A stretch of 64,000 nt of DNA from Ditylenchus dipsaci (Eukaryota > Nematoda > Chromadorea > Rhabditida > Anguinidae): contig SADC01001043.1 in the NCBI GenBank assembly GCA_004194705.1, positions 692,768 to 756,767 on the forward strand, read 5' to 3'. The first letter of the stretch is position 1. Every line of letters begins with the position of its first letter. The notes under the pieces were generated by a model. It saw nothing but the letters and a program-made list of their open reading frames with translations, was not told the origin of the DNA and made no database searches. Of the stretch, positions 42,786 to 54,700 are shown one piece after another. The position numbers were made by a program, and so were the translations under genes.

Positions 42786-45559
42786 TTTGTAATACCAGTT
42801 TTATTTGATAATACAAATAAGCCATTTTGGTTAGTTGCTAAAATAAATCATCCGAAAAACCAAGTTGGTGAATAATACAATTGAGCCAAATTTATTGCTT
42901 TTTTATGAACCAATAATTATAAAAGTTTTTTGTTTTTTTTGTTTTTACATTGACAATTCAATCAATAGCTTTTTATAGTACCTTCAACACTGTATACACC
43001 GTAATTCATGGAACCGACCAAAATGTTACATTGTACGGTGTCTAATTTGTATAGTGTTCAAATTATACAGTGTTTATGTTATACAGAGCCAAAAACAAAG
43101 CTTTCATGATTCCGTTGTAAGGAGTTTTACGTTATATAGAGTTATGTTGTATAGAGTTTTGAGTGTAGTCTATTATTATTTTTCCTAATATATGGTAAAA
43201 CTTTAAAAATCGGGAAAACGTCTGGGTCTCTTTTGTAATTTTGGCTGCTTACTCGGTATTAAAAAATCCTTTTGGCTTGATTTTGGCTAAACTTATATTT
43301 ATATGACGGTACTTGCCCGCTAAAGGCGGAGGACCTCGGGGTTCTAAGAAATCTTTATAGGACTAGTTATGGTTTAATTTAGTCGTAAGCAGACTACTGT
43401 CATGTTAAACAAGCCAAGGAAGAACAAGCCAATTTTAGCTCAATATTTAATCAAACTTTTAACCAGCTAAAGTGATTAGTAAAGTAACCAAAAAGTTGTC
43501 TAAATTATTTAACTAGACTGCAATAATAAAGCAACATCAATTTAATCAAATTTCAAATAGTAAACAATATAAAAAATCTTTACATCACCTTTTTTTGACT
43601 CAATAGTGCTATAAAAAGTGAAAATAATTGTATGAAGCAGTTTTTTTATTCTTGTAAACCGTGAAAGGAATGAATTTTTCGGCCAGTAATAGCTTGCAAT
43701 ATTTCAAATTGAAACAGTTCAAATTTCGACAATTGAGATTGAGACAATTCATTTAGCGAAAATAATCTATAAAATAAATTCCAAATTAAAATAGAGAAGT
43801 TTTGTCGCAATTTTATATGTCCGAAGCTATCGCTGACCAATTTTTACAAAAATTGCTGGCTAGAGTTCAAAATAATTAATTTTATTTTGTGTAACTTGCA
43901 CGGGGTTTCAGAATTTTGTCAGCAAATTTTCCAAATATAAAAAATTTCTGCTAAAATTTTACATGAAACATTCTGAAATCCACATTCTTCTTGATAGAAC
44001 ATATTCTTGATGCAGTCTTTTGTGACAAGTCACGGAAATAAGATACGGGGATAGGTAGGGCATAATTGGATAATTGGAGTGAGGATCATACTTGGACACG
44101 CAAAAAAAACAGCGGCAGCGGCGGCGGAAGGGCCAAAAAACAGCGGCAGCGGCGGCGCAGCGGCGGGGAAAAATGACAGCGGCAGCGGCGGGTCAAAAAT
44201 GAGCGGCGACGGCAGCGGCGTGTAAAAAATCTCGTTTACTACTTTATTTAAAAGAATTTAATTCTATTTATTATTGAATTTTTGTAGCTTCAAGTCACCG
44301 ACATATTTTATGACAATACTTGGAAACTTAATCAACTGTTCATTTACTGAAATAGTGTGAGTAATGCATAAAAAAGAACAGTGGATATCTACATTCTTAA
44401 ATCGATTCCCAAGGGTTTGGGCTCAACGTTAAGTGCAAACGCAGAAGATGCTGCCTCTGAATTCATTCAGGAAACCCCCCACACGCTCACTACGCTTCAC
44501 TACTGCCGAAATCAGCCAGATTGCAAAAGAAGTCATGGACATGTACCTACAACCAGTTTTGTAGTTTTGTAACGCAGAAAAAATGAATATAAACCAATTT
44601 TGAAGGTTCAAACAAAAGGTTCAAACAGAGGCAGCGGCAGAGGCAGCGGCGGAGGCAGCGACGGAGGCAGCGGCGTCGGCAGCGGCGCTGACTGGAAAAG
44701 AGCGCGGAGGCAGCGGCGGAGACTAAAAAGGGAGCGTCGGCGCCGGCTGAAAAATGCAGTGGCGAACGTCGCGAGCGGCGCCGCTCGTCCAACTATGGTA
44801 AGGATTCATCAAATGGCTTGGCCAAACAAATAGAAGCCATTAAAACACTTGAAAGCTTTCAGATTCGCATACACCCAAAACATAGTCATTTTGAGAAAAA
44901 CTCAAAATTTTAGAATTTCGAATTTAGAAAATTTGCCTTGCTTTTCTCTTGTTACTTCTGTCAAAAACTTTGTTTATTAAGAAATAACGAACTGGGGCCT
45001 ATTCGAATAGCTGAGACTAGAAAGTGTAAAGTTTAAAGTGGACAGTAGAAAGTGAAAGTAGGTGGTGTTCCAGCAGTTGAAAGTGTCTCACTTTCTATTT
45101 CACTCTCAACTTTCCTTTACACAACTGCTTTTTTTCAGTGCTCACTCTAAACCCAAGTTAGCTTAGTGCGTCATGTGATTATAGGTACATCTAACACCAA
45201 TCCAAACCACCCCAAACTAACCCCAACCACCTAAAACCATCCAAACCACACCAAACAACCCCAAACCACCGAAATCTTTTCAAACCACTCTAAACCACCT
45301 CAAAGACGCCTAATTAGGTACTTCTGTTGCACCCCCCAGCAGGGAGTGCCATATTTTTCAAAAATGACCAAAAATCAGTTCCTAAACTATTTTTTTGCTC
45401 GAAAATATCAAAGAAGCATTTCTAAAGACTTTCCCTTACTGGGCACTTGAGAATTAAGAAAAAGATGTTTTTTTGATTATTTTAAAATTGTAATCAGAGC
45501 ATAGGAAACAATTCTATGAAAAAGTCTTGAAAAATCATTATATGTCGTCGAACAAAGGC
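42786..45559. other. Gene-free stretch with GCGGCAG-armed element
   Basis: 43000-43165 has many GTATA/TATAC motifs (ACACTGTATACACCG, TTATACAGTGTTTATG) like those flanking the 19.2-19.9 kb elements. The 44089-44795 element follows. Around 45190-45310 are repeated CCAAACCACCCC-type tracts. No exon recognised. Confidence 0.45.
44089..44795. mobile_element. Element with GCGGCAGCGGCGG arms
   Basis: Ends TACTTGGACACGC and inverted TAGTTGGACGAGC. Both ends carry 120-170 bp of (GGCAGC)n-like repeats in the same sense rather than inverted. The centre is AT-rich. The 8-bp flanks (GAGGATCA, TGGTAAGG) do not match, so classification is open. ORFs over the repeats (Arg/Cys- or Gly/Ser-rich) are artefacts. 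Confidence 0.6.
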
Positions 45560-47700
45560 CTATTCCAGCAGTTTAAAGCTTAAAGTGAAAGTGTCCCAAC
45601 TTTTTTACACAATTACATAAAATCGCTGTCAATGCCTTTTGAGTTCTTTGAGTTGCAATCCAAAGTAAGGTAGTGAGGGTGTAGTGCATGTGCTTGCAAA
45701 ATGCTCCTCGTCTTGACGCATTGAAGTCACGTTATGTATAAGGATATTTGAAAGGCAGGTTGCTTTGCGTTTGGTAGAGTGACTTTGCTAGAGTTCTTTG
45801 AGGTAATTGTCTATCTATGTATTTTTTTTTATCAAATAATAAAACAGATAAGAACCTAACTTTCCTGGAGTTTTAAACAATCAGAGATTTAGAGTATTTT
45901 TTTCACAAGTTTCATTACCTATTGTGAACTTTTGGTACAGAGACACTATACAAACCGTATTCACTCTATTAATCGCCCACCCTCTGATAAACATCCACCC
46001 CACCACCACACCCTCCGCTTTTTTGACTAGCTTCAGAATTAAGGACATTTTTAATTTACAATTTCAAGATTTTTGAGGGGTCGAGAAATAGACGCCATGG
46101 GCGATTAATAGAGTGAATACAGGGCACTTCTTTAGTCCATCCGTACTCGGATTTTTAGGAAAGTGACCTAAAATCACCTGCCCGAACTCATTTTTTCTGC
46201 ACAACAAAGTACGAGAAGCATTTCTTAGCACTTTCTGAATAAAAAAAGTAAAATTTTATCAAAAAAATTTGTCACCCACCCCTTGGGGGTAGATGGTCTT
46301 TTTAGGGTATTTTTGATCGAATTTTAACCTTTCTCAAGCAAAATCTAGGTGAAAATGCTAGATTTTGAACAGATTTCTATCGCTTTCTGGTATGCATATG
46401 GCCTATCGTCTAAGGTATATACTAAACTCTGCGCGTATAGCATGTCCGAGCAAGAGTCTTTCTGCCCAGCTCCAGCAAGAAAAATGTGATAAATCACCCA
46501 AAATGAGCCTAAAATACCCGAAAAAGACCATCTAATCCCAAGGAGCGGGTGGAAATTTTTTTTTGACAAAGTTTATTTTTCTTATTTAGAAAAATATTTT
46601 TCTTTTTTTCTTATTTATTATTTTTCTTATTTAGAAGGTGCTTAAAAATGATTCTTGTATCTTGTTGTGCAGAAAAATGAATTCGTCCCGGCTTAAGCCG
46701 GTTAAGGGGGACGAAAATGAAGACGCTTTGATACTCGATTAACAAATTTATTTCAAGACATTAGGCGACCGATCAACAAATTTTAGAAATCTTTCGAGAT
46801 CATAAATTTAAACAATTTTTGACCCTACCTTCTCTAAAATGCAATAAAAAATAGAGTATCATCAAAAGTGGCAATTTATTTTTCGACTAAAAAACAACAG
46901 GGGGGACCAAGGCATTTTTTTTACGAATTTGCTTAAAATTCAAAAAAACTGCTTGGTCCCCTTTTGAAATTTCACCATTAATTGCCTGTTTTGAGCATGT
47001 TTTGGTCATTTGGAGTGGGCAAAAATATGTTTCTCTAAATGCATTTTTGTTCAATGGAGATTCTGTCCGAAATGGATAATTATCCAAATAAGTATAAGTG
47101 TATATACGCGTAAATCTAACGCCCGGGAGGCAATTGAGGCCACGGTAGTTTTTATTGGTTTTTATTTGTAAAGAAGACGTACCTTGACGCAATTTGTCGA
47201 ATAGTGACCCTGGATGCATGAAAATGTATGCATACCAGAGTTTATTTATGCGGTTTTAACAGGGACAATGAAACGCTACTCGTTCAACATCTTCCTTTTC
47301 ACACTAAATTGGTCTTTCCGGTATACGCCCAATTTTTAAAATTCAAGACTTTCGCTATAACGTTAATTTGAGGTGGGTTGCTGATTAGAGGAAATACGGT
47401 CATCTTAAAAATGAAAATCACATCAACCCAGAGAACTCTGTTGACGGCAAATCGCCAACATAGAAAAATCTACAAATTTAATATGTATGTACCACAAAGA
47501 ACTCTGGTAGAGCCACCTGCCCCAAACGCGAAGCAAAAACCACAGCCTTAGCTTGCTCAAACAAAACGTGATTGCGATGCGTCAAGCACTCAAGACAAGT
47601 AGCATTTTGCAAGCACATGCACTACACCCTCACCACCTTACTTTGGACTGCAACTCAAAGAACTCAAAAGCAGCCATCTAGCTGGGAGAGCCCCTTAACG
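45560..47700. mobile_element. Pair of inverted ~170-bp repeats about 1.7 kb apart
   Basis: 45640-45805 (TTGAGTTGCAATCCAAAGTAAGG, GCATGTGCTTGCAAAATGCT, GAGTGACTTTGCTAGAGTTC) recurs inverted at 47490-47675. Between them lie the 45955-46124 element and two copies of the 32600-type repeat. This could be one long-TIR element (Mutator-like size) filled by later insertions, or two independent solo copies. Confidence 0.5.
45955..46124. mobile_element. MITE, ACCGTATTCACTCTATTAATCG ends
   Basis: Left ACCGTATTCACTCTATTAATCG and right inverse CGATTAATAGAGTGAATAC, with ATTAATCGCCCACCCTCT-type sub-terminal units. Same terminal style as the 4603-6053 and 63238 elements. Confidence 0.65.
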
Positions 47701-48197
47701 TGGATTGCACAAAACTGATGCAATCCAGCTCGTGCTACTTGCTGCCAGCTATCTCAACCAAAAAAGCAGCGTCTTAACCTTGTGATTTGCCTTTTTTTGG
47801 CTTGATAGCTCTGACTAGTAGACAGATAGAGAGTCCTGCAAAACAGAGAGATAGGTATTCTTCAGCCATCTACTTACCTAACATAGCTGCTACTTGGGTT
47901 AGATAGCTGCAGTATGGGTGGCAAGAAGCAAAGTATGCGTTCAGGGTTTGCATGGACCTGGAAGCTTTTTCAAATCAGTTTGAGTTTTATTCATATTTTC
48001 AAACGAGCTATGTTAGAAGCTTCTGGGCAATAGGCTGATTTTTATTTTTCGGTTGTATATGCATGTGAATAAATTGTGCTAGATTGTGAGTGTTCACTGG
48101 CTTGACTGATCTTACAAACTGCTTGTCTGTCAGCATATAAGGGTTTGCAGCCAGGCTTTATTTTAATGTTGTGAACTTTTTTGAGAATGGTTTATTT

Positions 48198-48298
48198 ACC
48201 GTATTTTCTCTAATTATAGACTCGTCTCTGATTATAGACCCCCTCGACGGTAGTTTGGAAAATTATAGACTCGTGTCTATAACTAGAGAAAATACGGT
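48198..48298. mobile_element. Short MITE, ACCGTATTTTCTCTAATTATAG ends
   Basis: ACCGTATTTTCTCTAATTATAG and inverse CTATAACTAGAGAAAATACGGT, with repeated ATTATAGACTCGT units inside; 101 bp. Confidence 0.75.
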
Positions 48299-48633
48299 GG
48301 TCTAACTTATAAACTGATCTTTTTTAAAAGCATTAGTCTTCAGGTGGGATTATCTTCTTAGAGTTCTCGAAGGAATCTATAACCTGTGATAATACCCCTC
48401 CTGCAGACCAACATCTCAGAAATTATTTCGCATCGCTGTTTATCCTATTTTCTTAACTCTTATAAGCTCAACTAACTTTTTTTTCTCGAGTTTGGTTGAG
48501 CGCCCAAAATTTTGAGATCGACCCCAATTTTTTCGATCTTCGGTGGTTTGAAAAAAATCTCTCCCCTTATTGGATTACCAAAGGTTATGCAGTCTTTCAA
48601 ATTCAGAATAAAGTCTCTAATTTAAAGCCTTAA

Positions 48634-48795
48634 AGGGCCATTGCCGTCTCCGACAACGGTTGTCCCCCGCCAATTCAAATTTTTTTCTGAATCATTGAAG
48701 TTCTGTACTGATTTTTCAACTTGGTTTCTAACAAAACTATACCTAAAATTAAATTCTAGGTCTTGTTTGGTTAGAAACCAAGTTGAAACATCTGT
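48634..48795. mobile_element. Truncated MITE of the AAAGG(G/A)CCAT family
   Basis: Starts AAAGGGCCATTGCCG and shares CGCCAATTCAAATTTTTT, TCATTGAAGTTCTGTAC and GGTTTCTAACAAAACTATACC with 1651-1853. The right terminal repeat is missing. Confidence 0.55.
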
Positions 48796-51520
48796 ATTTT
48801 CCGAATGTGTTAAACCTCAAAGCAAAAATGAATAATTGCATAAATCTTAAAAATTAACCTATATCATTAACCTAATTTTCTTAACATTTTCATTGCGCAT
48901 CTTTTATTTTGACTTTCCCAAATTATTGTCTGCAAATAAAAAGACATTGCTAATCAAACACATCAAGCCAATGACCATAGCTTATGTCTTGTTTCCATAT
49001 TATCATTATTATTTCCTTTGTATACGAAAAAATGCAAATTCATGAGTGGAATGCAGCCAATATTCTTGCGAAATTTTTGGTCAATCAGACGTTTTGTTAT
49101 TATTTGTTAAACATCAGTATTTTGTTGAACAGCACCATAATTAAAAAATAATAATGGGCTGGAGTTCACGTTGATTTCACAAGACCACTTTGCCTCTGCT
49201 GTAACATCTCCTCCGTACTATTACCAAAAAGAAGAAAATATGAGGTGGTTTCTTGCTGCGAATTTTGTTCTATTACTACTGTATTATTTCTGCAAATAAG
49301 TAGAAAATGCTATTTTCATTCATTTTTAATAATAGAGTTCGTTTAATGGTTTTCTAAATGGGTTTAAACAAATTTTCTAGCAGTAAATAAAGTTCACCTT
49401 GTGATATAAGCACTAAAAAATTAGTACTTTGATTCAAAGACCCGCAAAATCACTTTTAATTGCTCAAAAAGAACTAATTTACGGATTTTATTGCATTTGA
49501 AAAAAATAGCGCTTTTGAATTAAAATCAGCAAAATGATGAGAAATTCGCACACTTGGAGTTCTGTATTAATAGATAGATTTGGTTTTTGCATTTTGCGAA
49601 TCCTGTATCGTCTTATTTCTTAGAATTTTTTTAAAAACATAAAAAAACTAAATCTGATTTCCATAATAAAAACCCCTGTATTTTTCGACTTTTTAACGTC
49701 CCCGAAAAGTATTGGGTATTGGCTTGGTATAAGTATTGTTTAAGGTATTTTGTGGACATTCTCAAAAATATTGTGCAGTGAAATGGGATGCCAAAGTGAC
49801 CAAAAAGTGTAAGAATATATTTGGTTTTGACACCCTCAGTTCACAATTTTACTTCCATGCTTTTTATTTTGCAACAATCTAGTTTCTCGTATTTACTCTA
49901 CTTCTTATCCTTCTGCTCCACATGTTTTTAATACCTGTGCGGAACATATTGTATTAGCAATGAAGCAAATAAGCAAGCAAGTTACACCGTTCCACTTTAT
50001 GCTTTCTCTTTCTTCTCTTCACCTTGATAATAACACAAAATAAGCAAGCAAGCCTCAGCATGCTCTAAAAGTTTGTCATAAAAACTCAAAACAAAAAACT
50101 AAGTATTTATGCGGAAAACTGCGAAAAGGCAATAACAACCTGTCTCTTGAAAACTTTTTTTCTTCTATCTATTGTGGCCAGCTCTTTCTCATTAAGAATT
50201 CTAGCAGCCTGTTTTGTAAGCATTATTCACTAGCAGCAGCAGAGTCAGCATCAGACTAGTCCAATGTGTACACACAACTCAGCCAAAAAGAAGAAGAAAG
50301 AGAGGGCTGAAATGCACGTGGACGGCAACTTCTCTGTGTTGACGACAATGCAGTAGGAGGAGACCAGCTTTGCCTACTCCTCATCAACAAGAGGAAAAGG
50401 AAGAAAGCACTCCCAATGTCTGATGTTATTCCTTCTTCTCCGCTTCCCAAATAAATGTCAATTGGGTACAGGGTGGTGTGCTAAAAACACTACTTGTAGA
50501 AAAACATTGAATACATTTGGCAAGAGATTTGTGTGAGAATTCTGTTCACACAAAGTTTTGTCCATGTATTCTCAAGTTTTTGGTATTTTTTTTTTTGATA
50601 TTTTTTAAAAGGTTTGAGATTTCTTAAGAAAGCTGCTGAGAGTGATTTTGATTAAAAATTAACTGTTTACATTTTTTTGTTGTCTGGCTTGTAGAAGAGA
50701 GAAATGGCCATATTGTATTTTGAGAAAATTTTAATCGCTAAAAATACTTTTAAATACAATAATAAAAACATAAAAATAGCGATAAAATTTTAATAAAGTG
50801 GCTGCGACGGAGTTTGAAAGTCGGGTGACGAAGTGCTATGAGTCTCGTAATTCTGCAAATTTTTAAATTGTTTTTGTAAAGTGAAAGTTAGTGTAAGTTT
50901 TGTAAAGTGAGTTAACATATTATACATGCCTTTTTCAAAAAAACTTTCCTAGAATGAGACAGGCAAAATAAGAAGTTACAATTATACTGCCGACTTGCTA
51001 CTTCCGATTTCGACATCCAACTCGCTATATCTAGTAGAGCAGAAACAAGAAACAATATTTTTTCTTATAATCTATAAACACTGGATTTTAATTGTTCCAC
51101 CCTGTAAATGTAGTAAAGAAGAGGGATCTCATCTTTCAACACACAAACAGAGTGCAATTCTCTGCTTCTCTAGGGTTCGCCTGCTCCCTTTTGGAAGAGG
51201 CAGAGGACTTTGAACAAGTGTCTTGTGATGTAGGAAGGGGCTATCCCATTCACATGGCTGCTGTACTATTGCAGTAGAAGGGGCGGCAACAACTACTCTT
51301 ATATTATTGAAGGGGAAGCCCGCCTCCTCCTGTCAGCCGTGCTCATTCTTTTGGCGTGTGTGCTTGCTCTCAATTTTCCTCTGTTGGGTTTGCAGAGGAT
51401 GTGTGTGTATTTTATTTTGGGTTGTCTAGCAGTAGGAGCAGTTTGGGATTGGCTAAAGATTTTTCTTTTCCTTCCTCTTGCTGCTAGTCAGCTTCAAAGA
51501 GTGGGAGCAAAGTCTGCTTG

Positions 51521-51530
51521 GCTATATAGC
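51521..51530 (+). promoter_or_regulatory. TATA-like box upstream of the Mad-like gene
   Basis: GGCTATATAGCAG lies 200 bp before the ATG at 51731, in otherwise unique sequence, suggesting transcription start near 51550. This rests on one motif match in AT-rich DNA. Confidence 0.35.
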
Positions 51531-51730
51531 AGTCATCTTCTGCTGTTATTGCTTCTTTTGGAATTATCATTTCTTCTGCATACTTTTGGGGATTTTTTTG
51601 AAGAAAAAAAATGTTTCGAGATTACTGTAGTTTATATTAAATATAGTAATAATAAAGTGTTCAAAGTTTTAGTTTCAACTCCTTTAATATTCTTTTGACT
51701 ACCTATTTCATTACTTCAAATCTATCTAAA

Positions 51731-54700
51731 ATGATCAGCCCATCCACTTTGAGCATTGATCAGTTGCTGCGAGCAGCCCAACTTCTAGAACAACAGCAAA
51801 CTGCTTTGCAAATCGGAATCATGGGTTCCAGCAAAATGCAGCCAATGCAGTTCTGCAAACTTGGAGGTAAAGGGATTTGTGACTATTTTCAGTTTTGAAT
51901 TTATCAGAAAAAGATCCCCAACTTTGATTTCCATTCTTAATCCACACTTTTTCAGAAGACTACCAAGAACGACTAGTGGCCTCCAAAATGCGTTCAGCCA
52001 TCTTGGAAAACCCTCTAGGAGCCAGTTCTACAGGCAGCAGTCGTCGCAGTTCGCCCATCTCCGGCATGTTCTCGAACTGCTCTTCAGCCGAGAGTGCTTC
52101 TCCACCCAACTCCCCCTCCACTATTCTAATGAGCAGTATGCCTATGCAAGTGGCTTCTTCCTCTTACAACACCTCAGTCAACACCAACTCTGATAATTCG
52201 ACCTCTTATGGACATTATGGTAACAGCTCCCCCACTCCACTGCTTCAATGAGTACTCGTCAAAGCAGGTAATCTTTTTTTTTGCTAATTTAAAACTTTGT
52301 ATTTGAAAAAAAACTGGGCAATTTATATTTGTAGTTATGAGCAGTCTTTTTTCTAATTTGCTTGTTTGATTTATCCTCTTTGAATTTGTCACTGAATCTA
52401 TTTTGGTTGTATTAGTAGACAGTGGCTTATTTACTCACTACAAAACAGATTTGGGTTGGTACTTTGGTGTTGTGTGGCTTTTAACACACCCAGCACTCCC
52501 CCACCCACAACCATTTGCCCTTTCTGCCATCATTTGGCTGCTGCTGCTGTTTTTGCCCTCCTGTTTTGCACACCCACATCTGCATGGTGGAGACATTTTG
52601 CTATTTCTCTACACAGTAGACTGAGTTGTTGTTTGTTGTGAGTGGGGAGGAAGGAGAGAGAATCTACTTTAGCATTGGAAAAGGAAGGACACGTGCACAG
52701 CACATGTGTTGATTGGGCAGTCACGTGAATGGAGGGAATGGATGACTGGTAGTGGAGGGTTCTCTGAGCTGAAACCGGGTAGACACTAGCAAAAAGAGTG
52801 CTAGTCACGCTCTTTCAAAGGCTGAAAAAGACTTCACCACTAGGCAAGCACATTCTTCTCTCTTTCCCTTCATTATTATCTACTGTTGTTTGGCTGGGTG
52901 AGCCCTGCGATTGGAGTAGAGAAAAGCAGGCACAAGCGACCTTTACTACGCATTTGTTGGGAAGATGATCTCCCCAGACCAGGGAGCAGAGTACTCTCTG
53001 GCTAATGTATTTTAGTGTGCCATTTTTAAGTCTGGATAGAAGAAAAATAATAGAAAAAAACATTATTTCAAAAACTAAAAGAAAAATTCCTGAAATATAT
53101 TGACAAACTGCTAGAGACGGCATATTTTAGCAAGAAGGATTCGCAGGGAAATATGCACATTCATAAGAATGGAATCACAAATAGTGACGACATACCAACA
53201 GTGAAGGGTTTGGTTTTGTGGTATGGTGGTATGGCAATGCCATCTTTTGTATTAAATTACCGGTTCCACATGCCTCATTGTTACTGTTAAGAACAGCCTA
53301 ACCAAGCATAAATTGATTTTATTTTCAAGCCGCTATCCGCCTATATAGCATAAAAATATTCATAAACCAGAAAACTTGCAAGTTCAATTCCACCTGCAAA
53401 CACACGCGTAAATTCATATGTCTGCAACCTATGCCTATCACTGTTATTTAAACTCTGAACTCTGTTCTTTGCTCATATCTGCATTAATAAAAAAATAGTT
53501 GTGTACTTAGTGCTTGTGTGCATTACCCTTCAATCAAACCATAACCTTTCGTCATCGTCTGCTGCAAACAAAAAGTGCCTTAGGATGATGGCTGATGTTT
53601 GGTTAGCGACTCATTAGTGTCTGTGACTTTTGTTGTCTGATGTCTTCTTTGAACATCTGCATTTACTATTACTAATCAAAAACTCGCGCCTTCCCTGAAG
53701 CAGAGCAAAAAAGTAGTAAACAGACATGTGCTGTCCACATGTCAACTTTTTTTGTTCCGCCGAAAATGCCCCAACTGACAACACAATTTAGTGTTTAAAT
53801 AAAAGGCCAAATGGGTGGAAGTAATTGAGGGAGCTGTAAAGGAGAGTCATGTGAGTGGTGCATTTATATGTGTGCAGTAGACCTCCACAAACGTGACTGC
53901 AGCCAAACTTTCCTTCACTTATTTCAATGAAATTGCAAGCAGGAAAAATAAAAAATGGACAAATTTGGCAATAAAATTGTGACCCTTGAACTGTTTTTGC
54001 TTGTTAGAACGAGATGTTTATCATTTTGTGGGGTTTCCATCCCTTTTTGATTGATAAGGGAGTGACCAATTGGGGTCTTGCCACTTTTGTTTGGGTTGTT
54101 TTTTAGGACAAAGGCAATAATGTGGGTGCAAAGATCATAAAATAGAACATTCGAAATAAAAATTTATTTATTTATTTTTTAATTCAGAGCAGCCCACAAT
54201 GAGCTCGAGAAAAACCGTAGAGCCAACCTCCGCAGCTATTTGGACAATTTAAAGACTGTTTTGCCATCTGATGTGGACTCCACACGGGACACCACTTTGT
54301 CCTTGCTGACTCGTGCTAGAAACCACATTAGAGTGAGTTTTTTTGATCACTTTACTGTAAAAACATAATAAATATAGTCAAAAATACTATTTTTTTTTAA
54401 TGCAAAAAACGCAGAATTTTTTTGTCAAGTTAAGGCATTTGGCTAATAAAAATTAGCTTGAAAATCCCTAGTTTTTTTAATTCGCAACACAAAATCTTCT
54501 TTCTCAGAATATCTGATAGAAAAAACTTCCAAAAAAACATGTTGTCCTGTTATTCTACACTTTATTTACTGAATTTATGTTGTGGTTAGTATGAATGTTG
54601 ATGATCAGCCAAAACAACTTTCATTAAGTCGCTTGAAATTCACGTGCCCGCCATTTAAACAGGCAACACATAAGCCTGGCTGTGTCTTCCTCCCCACCAA

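Larger units (their letters stand above)
47701..51525. other. Stretch upstream of the Mad-like gene
   Basis: 47.7-48.8 kb still holds repeats. From about 48.9 to 51.5 kb there is markedly less recognisable repeat sequence and more CT/CTG-rich unique sequence (for example 50150-50460, 51170-51560), as expected of a regulatory or 5'UTR region. No exon could be supported. Confidence 0.4.

Noticed and set aside
44547..44833. ORFs on both strands rich in Arg/Cys or Gly/Ser
   Set aside because: They are translations of the GGCAGC repeats of the 44089-44795 element.
51339..51698. 119-codon Leu-rich ORF just upstream of the Mad-like gene
   Set aside because: It overlaps the TATA-like box and the inferred 5'UTR; the Leu runs come from CT/TG-rich sequence and resemble no known membrane protein.
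52530..53123. Minus-strand ORFs of 92 and 102 codons within the Mad-like intron
   Set aside because: No recognisable motif or exon borders; they lie opposite intronic sequence with regulatory-type motifs.
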